DNA of 48,576 bases from Nitrospirota bacterium (GTDB lineage Bacteria > Nitrospirota > Thermodesulfovibrionia > Thermodesulfovibrionales > Dissulfurispiraceae): the NCBI GenBank assembly GCA_009773415.1, contig WSNO01000020.1, forward strand, positions 1 to 48,576. The letters are read 5' to 3'. The position numbers and the translations under genes are program-made. Below, one piece after another: positions 1-6,779 of the stretch. The notes under the pieces are model-generated. The model saw only the letters and a list, made by a program, of their open reading frames with translations, was not told where the DNA came from and did not search any database. Each line of letters begins with the position of its first letter. The first letter of the stretch is position 1.

Positions 1-257
1 GCCTTTGCCGGAGCTGCGTCCTTCTTGGCGTCCTTCTTCTCTTCAGCCTTTGCCGGAGCTGCGTCCTTCTTGGCGTCCTTTGCCGGAGCCGCGTCCTTCT
101 TGGCGTCCTTCTTGGCGTCCTTCTTGGCGTCCTTCTTCTCTTCAGCCTTTGCCGGAGCTGCGTCCTTCTTGGCGTCCTTTGCATCTGCTGCGAAGCTCAA
201 ACCTGCCATCGAAAGTGCGAAAAGAACTGCGACGACGAGTGCGAGAATCTTCTTCAT
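1..257 (-). CDS. Secreted Lys/Ala/Asp-rich repeat protein, 3' end cut by window edge
   Basis: Read on the minus strand from the ATG at 257, preceded by a strong Shine-Dalgarno GGAGGTGA (273-266). Eighty-five codons are visible and the frame is still open at base 1, so the protein is partial. Residues 1-23 form a clear signal peptide (MKKILALVVAVLFALSMAG then LSFA, with likely cleavage after the SFA). The mature part is low complexity, built from the words KKDA, AAPAKA and EEKKDA, with many Lys, Ala, Asp and Pro and no Cys or aromatic residues. It should be an extended, highly charged periplasmic or secreted protein. I recognise no domain and assign no function. Alanine/lysine-rich exported proteins of this type are common in sulfate reducers and Nitrospirota, but that comparison is from memory. 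The opposite strand is also open here only because of the repeat composition. Confidence 0.85.
   Translation of the reverse strand, partial: MKKILALVVAVLFALSMAGLSFAADAKDAKKDAAPAKAEEKKDAKKDAKKDAKKDAAPAKDAKKDAAPAKAEEKKDAKKDAAPAK
3..190. repeat. Tandem degenerate 12-15 bp coding repeats
   Basis: Within the first gene the 12-mer GCGTCCTTCTTG (plus strand; Ala-Lys-Lys-Asp on the minus strand) recurs many times. It is interleaved with a longer block encoding AAPAKAEEKKD, which appears at 1-45, 46-90 and 142-180 with few changes. Repeats this close to identical at the DNA level suggest recent expansion by slippage or unequal recombination, so copy number probably varies between strains. Confidence 0.8.
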
Positions 258-367
258 CTAAATAGTCACCTCCTTCCGTTCGTGAAATATTTCTTCTCTA
301 AGTGCAATAGTAATGCCAAGCATCAACTTATTTATTTTACAACAACTTCCATAAATTTGGTCAACAA

Positions 368-399
368 CAAAAATCCCGAAAAGAGGATCCAACTCCTCT
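368..399 (-). terminator. Probable intrinsic terminator of the YeeE-like gene
   Basis: On the minus strand, just after the stop at 414, a 6-bp stem (AGAGGA/TCCTCT, 399-382, loop of 6) is followed by TTTTCGGGATTTTTG. The stem is short and the T-tract is interrupted, so the call is moderate. Its position right after the downstream stop, and not after the internal UGA at 548-546, agrees with the long reading of the gene. Confidence 0.5.
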
Positions 400-413
400 G
401 TTGAGGCAACTTC

Positions 414-1508
414 TTATTCCATGTCCTGCATTGGCTTAATGAACATGAAATAGACCATGGTCCAGTTGCCGAGAACCATAAAAACGGTTGCAAGGATACT
501 CTGCAAAGCCAGGCCTGACACACCTGTCAGGGCATGACCGACGGTTCAGCCACCGGCGAGCGCGCCGCCGACACCCATAATCATACCGCCGAAAAAGACG
601 CGCATCAACTCATCCACCTGCTTCGGCGCCGTGAGCTTGAACTCGCTTAGCCCCTTAGCGCTCAGAAAAGCGCCTATCGGAACCCCGATAATATAGAGAG
701 CGCTCCAGGAAATCGCCCCGTAGCCGACGATGCTGAACAACTGGTCATTCTTTGCCATACTGTCGCCCAGCATAAAAAATGTCACCAGTTCCGACAGCGG
801 GCCGGAAAATGAAAGACCGCGGGCGCGTCCGCCCCACTCGTATGAAGTCCACCATGCAATTATAATAATCAGGCCGACCAGCAGTCCGCCGAGCGACCAT
901 GACCAGCCTTTTTTCGGCTGTTTGCCGAGCGGACCGCCCTTCCATACAATGGGAATGATGATCGCCACAATGACCGCGATGAATACCCATTTCAGGTTCG
1001 GTGCACTGAAGAGGTCCCAGAGCGCCGGGTTTGCAATGGCATCATCACCGCTTCCAATAGAAACCTTGTAGCTCTTAATCCACTTCATCACCGGTGCAAG
1101 CGGACCGTGATAGCTCATAATAAGCGTAAAAACAAAGCCGACGGTCGCTATAAAGGCAGCGAACTGTCCTTCACCCTGCTTGTACAGGACGCCGCTTCCG
1201 CATCCGCCCGCCATAACAATGCCGAGGCCGAAAATATAGCCTCCGACGATTGCGGATATCGGTGCGAATGCCTGGCGGGCCAAGCCATCTTCGCCAAGCA
1301 GACCGAAATCTTCAATAAGGTTTGAGCCGATAATCGCTACTCCCAATGCCAACAGCCAAGCCCGTAACAACGTCATGTCGTTTACAAAGATCACGTCTCT
1401 GAACGCTGAGTTCATTCAATAGCGGCCGCGCTGCAGCACAAAGCCAAAAACAAGACCGGTCAACACACCGCTCAGGATGACCATAATGCCGATAGGCTGG
1501 ACTTCCAT
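414..1508 (-). CDS. YeeE/YedE-family sulfur/selenium transporter with two predicted selenocysteines
   Basis: A 364-residue membrane protein read from ATG 1508 (Shine-Dalgarno AGGAGG at 1518-1513) to TAA 416-414, passing two in-frame UGA codons at 1418-1416 (residue 31) and 548-546 (residue 321). Conceptual translation gives GFVLQRGRY-U-MNSAFRD near the N-terminus, MAGGCGSGVLY around Cys103, and AGG-U-TVGHALTG near the C-terminus. These line up with the three cysteine motifs of E. coli YeeE (RGRFC, AGGC, AGGCSIG). In the thiosulfate transporter of this family the three cysteines lie along the substrate path and matter for uptake. Here the first and third are Sec codons while the middle one stays Cys. 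About eight hydrophobic segments are spread along the chain. Both UGAs have SECIS-like hairpins. Stopping at UGA would leave a 30-residue peptide and a headless 289-residue fragment, although coding and family similarity continue through both codons. Substrate (thiosulfate, a related sulfur anion or a selenium compound) is inference. Confidence 0.9.
514..531 (-). promoter_or_regulatory. Candidate bacterial SECIS element after UGA-2
   Basis: Fourteen nt after the second UGA (548-546) comes a perfect 7-bp hairpin, CCUGACA-GGUG-UGUCAGG. The loop begins 22 nt after the UGA and starts with GG, the hallmark of bacterial SECIS apical loops. The coding frame runs through it (TVGHALTGVSGLAL). It is the stronger of the two candidates. 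Confidence 0.75.
1379..1405 (-). promoter_or_regulatory. Candidate bacterial SECIS element after UGA-1
   Basis: Starting 11 nt after the first UGA (1418-1416), the mRNA can fold CAGAGA against UCUUUG (6 bp, one G-U) with apical loop CGUGA. The stem extends below through UU-AA and CG-CG pairs with two single-base bulges. The loop begins 21 nt after the UGA and has G at position 2, as expected for SelB-binding bacterial SECIS hairpins. The element lies inside the coding sequence and does not break the frame. Confidence 0.6.
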
Positions 1509-1535
1509 AGCAACCTCCTGTATGCATATTTCTAT

Positions 1536-1552
1536 AAGGACCAAAGGTCCTT
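1536..1552. promoter_or_regulatory. Inverted repeat in the leader of the YeeE-like gene
   Basis: Perfect 7-bp inverted repeat AAGGACC-AAA-GGTCCTT located 28 bp upstream of the ATG at 1508, just above the ribosome-binding site. It may be an operator or a leader hairpin. No T-run follows, so it is not a terminator. The upstream sequence (1553-1600) is AT-rich and probably holds the promoter. Confidence 0.5.
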
Positions 1553-1649
1553 TCTATCTGTTAATATTTACATATAGAATTGAAATATAGTACTGAAAGA
1601 GGTCGGAGCGAGGGAAATAAGGTTTTTTGATAGGGCAATAAGGAAAACA

Positions 1650-1683
1650 AAAAACGGGAGGGCCGGGTTGCCGTCTCCCCGGC
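1650..1683 (-). terminator. Intrinsic terminator of kup
   Basis: Immediately after the kup stop, the minus strand reads a GC-rich stem (alternatives GCCGGG/CCCGGC or CGGGGAG/CTCCCG) ending directly in TTTTTTG. It also separates kup from the downstream YeeE-like gene. Confidence 0.65.
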
Positions 1684-1686
1684 ATA

Positions 1687-3504
1687 CTACATTTCGACCC
1701 GCGTCACCACTCCATGAAGCAAATGCGGCGGCATACGATAAAACTGTACGAACGAAGGCGTAAGGCGCTTGATAACGGAAAAAACTTTCCAGATAAACGA
1801 CCGTGTCGAGATATCCTCAACGCCGTAAAAAATGGTTCTCGGAAAGATACTGGCTTCGCGAAAAACCTGCTCCATGTTGGGGATCTCCATATAGCCAATC
1901 TGGATCTCGAAGATGCGCAGGCCGGCAACCTGTTCATCGCGAAAAAACCACGCGATGCCGAAAGGATCATCACGGCGGACCAGCGATACGATGATATTGT
2001 CTTCATACACCACACCATTTTCGAACATGGTATTCACCATATAGGGAGGAACCTTGTCAAGGCCGCGGGAGAAAAAAAGCGCCGTTCCTTCTATGGGGTT
2101 CATATTTTCACGCCGGTTCGCATATTCAGCAAGAAACGGGGCGCGATCCATCGGCCTGAGCCGCTGATACAGACGTTTCTGTCCGCGCGTATACAGCAGG
2201 ATAAGCGCGAAAGGAATTGCTGCAATGATGAGCGACCAGTAGCCGCCGTGCGGAATCTTGTAGATATTGGCGAGAAGATACACAACATTGACGCAAAAGA
2301 CTGCCGCCGACAGGGCGGCGAAAGCGGTTTTCCGTTTCAGCCAGAATATCCAGGTCATGAACAGGCCGGTAAGCGCCATGGTGCCGGTAACTGCAAGCCC
2401 GTAAGCGGCTGCAAGTTTTTCCGACTCCCGAAACTCATACATCACAAACAGCACCGCACACAATAAAAACCAGTTCACAGCGCCGATATATATCTGTGAA
2501 TGCATTTCCTTCGAGGTATATTCGACCTTGAAAATCGGCATTATCCGTGTGGTCATGCTCTGATAGACAATCGAAAACATGCCGCTGATCATCGCTTGCG
2601 ACGCAATGACCGTCGCCAGTATGCTGAGAATGAGAAACGGCACATACAGTAGGGATGCCTGATGATAGATCATCTCAAACAGCACATTCTTCGCCTGCGG
2701 ATTCTGGATGAGATAGGCTGTCTGCCCCATGTAATTCAACAGAAGTGCGGTACAGACAAAATACCAGGCATTCACTATAGGCTTGCGACCGAGATGTCCC
2801 ATGTCGGCATAAAGAGCTTCACCGCCCGTTGCGCAGAGAATCACCGCCGACAGCACGAAAAAGCCGGTCAATCCGTTCTGCATGAGAAAATCGAGCGCGA
2901 AGTAAGGATTCAGAGCCTTGAGCACATGAGGCTCCTGTACTATTGCAAGAATGCCGGAACCGGCAAGCGCGCAAAACCAGATCACCATAATCGGTCCGAA
3001 AGCGCCGCCAACCTTTTCGGTTCCTTTTCGCTGAATCGCAAAAAGAGCTATCGCAATCAACGCTGCTGCAATGACGAGCGCATCAACCGGCGTTTTCTCA
3101 AACCCCGGAATAAGCAGCGCTCCTTCCACTGCAGAAAGAATACTGATGGCAGGCGTAATAACGCCGTCGCCGATGAGCAGTGAAATGCCGATGAATGACA
3201 GCACGGCAACGACGCCGATCCGACGCCCCGGCTTCAGCATGGGAGCAAGAATCTCCTTCAGGACGATAGTGCCGCCCTCCCCCTTTTTGCTGAGACTCAT
3301 GGCAAGCCAGGCATATTCAACAGAGACCAGAATCGTGATTGTCCAGATAATAAGAGAGAGTATGCCGATAAAATGGGCCTCGGATCGTTCGGTCAGCAAG
3401 AAAACGACGGTGAGTGTGTAAATCGGGCTGGTTCCGATATCACCGAAGACGAGCCCGAGCGGCTGCAAAAAAGACTTGATTTTCGACTCAGGGTGATGCG
3501 CCAT
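1687..3504 (-). CDS. kup: Kup-type low-affinity potassium uptake protein
   Basis: 605 residues, close to the E. coli Kup length of about 620. The N-terminus has the Kup signature around LGLVFGDIGTSPIYTL (residues about 16-31). About twelve hydrophobic segments follow to around residue 430, then a soluble C-terminal tail of about 170 residues. Kup proteins bring K+ in, probably with protons, across the cytoplasmic membrane. The start ATG 3504 has GGAGGG about 10 nt upstream. The gene stands downstream of trkA-trkH on the same strand but is separated from trkH by its own promoter, a c-di-AMP riboswitch and a terminator. Its expression is therefore expected to fall when c-di-AMP is high. The stop is TAG. 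Confidence 0.95.
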   Translation of the reverse strand: MAHHPESKIKSFLQPLGLVFGDIGTSPIYTLTVVFLLTERSEAHFIGILSLIIWTITILVSVEYAWLAMSLSKKGEGGTIVLKEILAPMLKPGRRIGVVAVLSFIGISLLIGDGVITPAISILSAVEGALLIPGFEKTPVDALVIAAALIAIALFAIQRKGTEKVGGAFGPIMVIWFCALAGSGILAIVQEPHVLKALNPYFALDFLMQNGLTGFFVLSAVILCATGGEALYADMGHLGRKPIVNAWYFVCTALLLNYMGQTAYLIQNPQAKNVLFEMIYHQASLLYVPFLILSILATVIASQAMISGMFSIVYQSMTTRIMPIFKVEYTSKEMHSQIYIGAVNWFLLCAVLFVMYEFRESEKLAAAYGLAVTGTMALTGLFMTWIFWLKRKTAFAALSAAVFCVNVVYLLANIYKIPHGGYWSLIIAAIPFALILLYTRGQKRLYQRLRPMDRAPFLAEYANRRENMNPIEGTALFFSRGLDKVPPYMVNTMFENGVVYEDNIIVSLVRRDDPFGIAWFFRDEQVAGLRIFEIQIGYMEIPNMEQVFREASIFPRTIFYGVEDISTRSFIWKVFSVIKRLTPSFVQFYRMPPHLLHGVVTRVEM

Positions 3505-3533
3505 GACAGACTATCCCTCCGCAAAAAAAGCAC

Positions 3534-3560
3534 AAAAAAACCGCCGGCATGGCCGGCGGT
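3534..3560 (-). terminator. Riboswitch-controlled terminator upstream of kup
   Basis: Perfect 9-bp hairpin (ACCGCCGGC/GCCGGCGGT, 3-nt loop) at 3560-3540 followed on the minus strand by TTTTTTTG. It lies between the c-di-AMP aptamer and the kup ribosome-binding site, so it is the likely expression platform. It would also stop readthrough from trkH. Confidence 0.85.
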
Positions 3561-3569
3561 CCGCGACTG

Positions 3570-3700
3570 CCTGTCCAGTGCCTTTCAAATGCCTGCGAGG
3601 TTAGCTGGCGGGCTCGGGCTTGAAAGTACCCTATCCTTTACGGAATACGCCCCAACAAACTGGGTCCCCCGCATCCGCCCGTCGGGCGAATCTTGGCTCA
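3570..3700 (-). promoter_or_regulatory. c-di-AMP riboswitch (ydaO/yuaA class) upstream of kup
   Basis: The minus strand between trkH and kup carries the conserved ydaO-class core. It includes CAGCUAACCUCGCAGGC (3607-3591), the upstream GGGUACUUUCA and CCCGAGCCCG segments, and GGGGGACCCA with UUGGGGCGUAUUCC further 5'. This class binds cyclic di-AMP, usually with two ligand molecules, and typically controls K+ transporter and cell-wall genes. Binding normally promotes termination, and a strong terminator follows at 3560-3534. Known K+ transporter linkage plus the match to the core makes the call firm; exact helix boundaries are not resolved by eye. Confidence 0.88.
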
Positions 3701-3705
3701 TTTTT

Positions 3706-3735
3706 ACGCTACTCCTGCTCTGTGAGATTTGTCAA
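3706..3735 (-). promoter_or_regulatory. Probable sigma-70-type promoter of the kup riboswitch transcript
   Basis: TTGACA (3735-3730), an 18-nt spacer, then TAGCGT (3711-3706), lying directly after the trkH stop. Transcription would begin near 3699, just before the aptamer. The -10 is weak. Confidence 0.5.
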
Positions 3736-3746
3736 CAGCGAGAGCG

Positions 3747-5195
3747 CTATTTTTTCCAGAACGCCGGAATGAAAAGAATGAGCACGGTATACACCTCAAG
3801 CCTGCCGGTCAGCATGCAGAACGACAGAATCCACTTCGCAGCGGGCGGCAGCCCTGCATAATTTTCTGCGGGTCCGGCTTCTCCAAGCGCCGGGCCTACG
3901 TTACATATGGCGGAAATAACCGTTGACGCCGACGTGACGATATCAATTCCGACCGCGGTCATTGCAAGCGTGGCAACAGCCGTGACCGATAGAAACAGGA
4001 AAAAAAACCCCCATATACTGCCAAGAAGTTCCTTGGTGAGATATTTCTCGTCAAGCTTCAGGGAAATAACCGCGCGTGGATGAATAAGCTGAAACAGCTC
4101 GCGATACCCCTGCTTCAGGATAATCAGCATTCGCACCTGTTTTATCCCGCCGCCGGTCGAGCCGATCATCCCGCCGAAGAACATGAGCATGACAAGAACC
4201 ATCTGCGCGAAGACCGGCCACTTCTCATAATCCGCCGTTGCGAAGCCGGTCGTTGTCATAATTGCTACAGCCTGAAAGGCTGCATAGCGAAGGGCATCCC
4301 ACGCCGGATACAGGCCGCATGCCCAAACCGTCAGGAACAGCAGCAATGTGGCAGTAAGTGCGACACATCCGTAAAAACGGAACTCGGCATTGCGGAAAAT
4401 CCGCAGCGGCTGTTTTTTGAGCACCAGAAAATAGAGTGAAAAATTCACACCGGCAAGAAACATGAAAACCACGGCAACGTAGTCGATGAAAGCGCTTTGG
4501 TAATGTCCTATGCTGGCATTCTTCGTCGAAAATCCTCCCGTGGCAAGGGTTGCAAAAGCATGACAGACCGCATCAAAGAGCGTCATTCCCCCGGCCATAT
4601 ACAGTGCGGCATTCGCAAGGGTGAGTCCTACATAAATGAACCAGAGCGCCTTGGCCGTATCGAGAATGCGGGGCTGAAGCCGGTCAACACTCAGTTCTGG
4701 AACTTCGGCCTTGAAAAGCTGCATTCCGCCGCCGCCGAGCATGGGAAGTACGGCAAGCGCCAGAACGATGATGCCCATGCCTCCGATCCAGTGTGTCAGT
4801 GCCCGCCAGAAAAGGACCCCTTTTGAGACGACTTCAATATCGGTGAGCACTGAAGCGCCTGTCGTTGTAAACCCCGACATTGACTCAAAGTAGGCATCGG
4901 TAAACGAGGTGAATGTTCCGGTCATCAGATAGGGAATGGTCGAAAAAAGCGACATGATGCTCCAGGTCAGCGTAACGATAAGAAAAGCATCCCGATGCCG
5001 TATCTCCTCACGCTTCTCCCCCCGGGACGCATAATAGACCACCCCCGCGACCATGAAGGTAAACACGCCCGCCATAAGAATGCGGGAGGCTTCACGCTCG
5101 GAGAAAAGGAACGAGACAAATGCGGCCAGTCCCATGAACAGACCGGTTATGGCAAGGGTAATCCCGAGAAAATTCGCTATCAGCCGGTAATGCAT
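3747..5195 (-). CDS. trkH: TrkH-type potassium channel subunit
   Basis: 482 residues, typical of TrkH/KtrB. Four pore-loop repeats are visible, with selectivity-filter-like segments TTTGASV, ATGGFST, TTTGFAT and, in the fourth, SAICNVGPALGEAGP. Hydrophobic segments span the chain. TrkH forms the K+-conducting dimer in the inner membrane and is gated by the cytoplasmic TrkA ring. It is encoded 12 bp downstream of trkA in the same direction with ribosome site AGGAG, so the two form an operon. The stop is TAG at 3747. Confidence is high from filter motifs, length and neighbour. Confidence 0.95.
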   Translation of the reverse strand: MHYRLIANFLGITLAITGLFMGLAAFVSFLFSEREASRILMAGVFTFMVAGVVYYASRGEKREEIRHRDAFLIVTLTWSIMSLFSTIPYLMTGTFTSFTDAYFESMSGFTTTGASVLTDIEVVSKGVLFWRALTHWIGGMGIIVLALAVLPMLGGGGMQLFKAEVPELSVDRLQPRILDTAKALWFIYVGLTLANAALYMAGGMTLFDAVCHAFATLATGGFSTKNASIGHYQSAFIDYVAVVFMFLAGVNFSLYFLVLKKQPLRIFRNAEFRFYGCVALTATLLLFLTVWACGLYPAWDALRYAAFQAVAIMTTTGFATADYEKWPVFAQMVLVMLMFFGGMIGSTGGGIKQVRMLIILKQGYRELFQLIHPRAVISLKLDEKYLTKELLGSIWGFFFLFLSVTAVATLAMTAVGIDIVTSASTVISAICNVGPALGEAGPAENYAGLPPAAKWILSFCMLTGRLEVYTVLILFIPAFWKK

Positions 5196-5207
5196 ACGAG
5201 CTCCTGC

Positions 5208-6545
5208 CTAAGCAAGCATCTGCTCTATGGAGCGGATTGACTCCCGCAGCACAAAGACAATGACCTTGTCGTCCGGCGCAACCGCGTCGTTGCCTCCCGG
5301 AATGATGACCAGCGGGCCGCGGATAATAGCCCCGATAACACAGCCGGAGGGGAGTCTGAGATCTTTCAGCCTGACGCCGATTATCTGTGAGTTCTTTCCT
5401 ACCCGTGTCTCGAGGATTTCCGCGCGGCCATCAGCTATCGCGGTCAGTGAGAGAACCTCGCCTTGCCTGACATAGCGGAGAATAGAGCTTGCCGTAAGGA
5501 GCCGAGGACTCAGAACACTGTGCAGGCCGAGGCCATGCGCAACCGACACATAGTCGGTCCGGTTCACGACTGCTATCGTCTTGCTTACCCCCAGCTTTTT
5601 GGCAAGCAGACAGGCAATGATATTCAGCTCGTCATTATTGGTCACCGAGATGTAGACATCCGTAGCGGCTATATTTTCATCAGAGAGCATCCGCTGCTCA
5701 GATCCGTCTCCATACAGCACGATTGCCCGGTGCAGCTGCTTGCTCAAATATTTGCACCGCTCAAGGTCCGTATCGATAATTTTTATCTCGACCGTTCGTT
5801 CCAGGGCAGCCGCAACAGCATATCCTATGCGGCCTCCTCCATTTATGATGACCCTGCGTACCGGCTGCATGTCGATTCCAAGCATGGCTACGGTGGCAGC
5901 AATCAGATCCCGCGGCACCGGAAGGTATACAATATCGCCCGGCTGCAGCACATCGTTTCCTCCGGGAATGAATATTTCGTCACCGCGCTCAACCAGACCG
6001 AACAGCAAGCGGTGACCGACAGAGGGCACCTCTTTCAGCGACTTTCCGGCTAAGGGAGAGGATTCCGGCAGCTTGCACCCGACTACGTAGACCAGCCCGT
6101 CTTCAAATGATTCAATAGTAGACGCAAACGGAGCCCGCAAAAGACGCGTGACTGCTTCGGCAGATTCATATTCAGGATTGATGGCCGGATTGATATCAAG
6201 ATTTTCCCTGCTGAGCAACTGCTTGTTGCCGAAATGGTCGGGATTTCTGATCCTGGCTATGCGCCGGGGAACATTAAACATCGTTCTCGCCAGCAGACAG
6301 GCAATCATGTTCGCCTCATCGCTGTCGGTAACCGCCAGCACCATATCAGCCCGATCGGCACCTGCTACGCGCAAGACCTCTGAGTCGCTGACCTCGCCCT
6401 CAAGTATTGCAACGTCAATATCCTCGGCAAGGCGGTTCAGCTTGCTTTTATCACGGTCGATGACGATGACATCCTGCGATTCCATGGAAAGGTATCGAGC
6501 AATCTGATAGCCGACTTCACCGGCTCCAAGTATAATCACACGCAC
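5208..6545 (-). CDS. trkA: TrkA, nucleotide-binding gating subunit of the Trk potassium system
   Basis: 445 residues with two tandem RCK units. The first Rossmann fold opens with VIILGAGEVGYQIARYL (GxGxxG at residues 7-12) and the second with VIINGGGRIGYAVAAAL near residue 230. Each is followed by an RCK-C domain (about 140-215 and 365-445). TrkA binds NAD(H)/ATP and regulates TrkH. The start ATG 6545 has AAGGAG 5 nt upstream. It is the first gene of trkA-trkH. A possible -10 (TACAAT, 6595-6590) and a structured upstream region suggest its own promoter, separate from the uspA gene before it. Confidence 0.95.
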   Translation of the reverse strand: MRVIILGAGEVGYQIARYLSMESQDVIVIDRDKSKLNRLAEDIDVAILEGEVSDSEVLRVAGADRADMVLAVTDSDEANMIACLLARTMFNVPRRIARIRNPDHFGNKQLLSRENLDINPAINPEYESAEAVTRLLRAPFASTIESFEDGLVYVVGCKLPESSPLAGKSLKEVPSVGHRLLFGLVERGDEIFIPGGNDVLQPGDIVYLPVPRDLIAATVAMLGIDMQPVRRVIINGGGRIGYAVAAALERTVEIKIIDTDLERCKYLSKQLHRAIVLYGDGSEQRMLSDENIAATDVYISVTNNDELNIIACLLAKKLGVSKTIAVVNRTDYVSVAHGLGLHSVLSPRLLTASSILRYVRQGEVLSLTAIADGRAEILETRVGKNSQIIGVRLKDLRLPSGCVIGAIIRGPLVIIPGGNDAVAPDDKVIVFVLRESIRSIEQMLA

Positions 6546-6679
6546 ATATATCTCCTTATCACACGGGGCAGAAAGTCAAAAAGCTTTTTATTGTATCAAA
6601 AAAAAGCGGGCGATTGCAGTGATTACGCTTCAGTCCGAAGCGCGGTCGATCGGCACTCCCCTGCAAGCCTCGCCAATCA

Positions 6680-6754
6680 CCTGCCCCGCTGACTATCCGG
6701 CACAGGTGAGCAGCCTGCAGGATCCACAATATTTTTGGCTGTCAGCGGGGCAGG
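6680..6754. repeat. Long-range 14-bp inverted repeat in the uspA-trkA intergenic region
   Basis: CCTGCCCCGCTGAC (6680-6693) and its exact reverse complement (6741-6754) flank 47 bp that hold further small complementary words. A separate hairpin CGCTTC-GGACT-GAAGCG lies nearby on the minus strand, ending about 20 nt before a run of eight T upstream of trkA. It could be the uspA terminator or a structured leader of trkA. I do not recognise a known riboswitch class in it. Confidence 0.6.
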
Positions 6755-6779
6755 AAACAAATGATTCATAGCACGCTCG

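Noticed and set aside
1-190. CRISPR-like repeats at the window start
   Set aside because: Repeats are contiguous, in coding frame and lack unique spacers; they encode a low-complexity protein.
332-523. 63-residue minus-strand frame after the YeeE-like gene
   Set aside because: It is a different frame of the region that encodes the C-terminal end of the YeeE-like protein and has no features of its own.
546-1415. A shorter YeeE-like protein of 289 residues, or a pseudogene with two nonsense mutations
   Set aside because: The 289-residue frame lacks a ribosome site and both family termini. The two UGAs fall only at conserved cysteines, each with a SECIS-like hairpin, and no other disruption is present. 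A pseudogene cannot be fully excluded.
414-1508. UGA reassigned to an amino acid genome-wide, as in code 4 or 25
   Set aside because: Several well-recognised genes end in UGA at the expected family terminus (rplT, pheS, copZ-like, uspA at 6780, the PEP-synthase-like gene), so UGA is a normal stop.
1714-2466. 250-residue plus-strand open frame opposite kup
   Set aside because: Antisense shadow; no ribosome site or domain.
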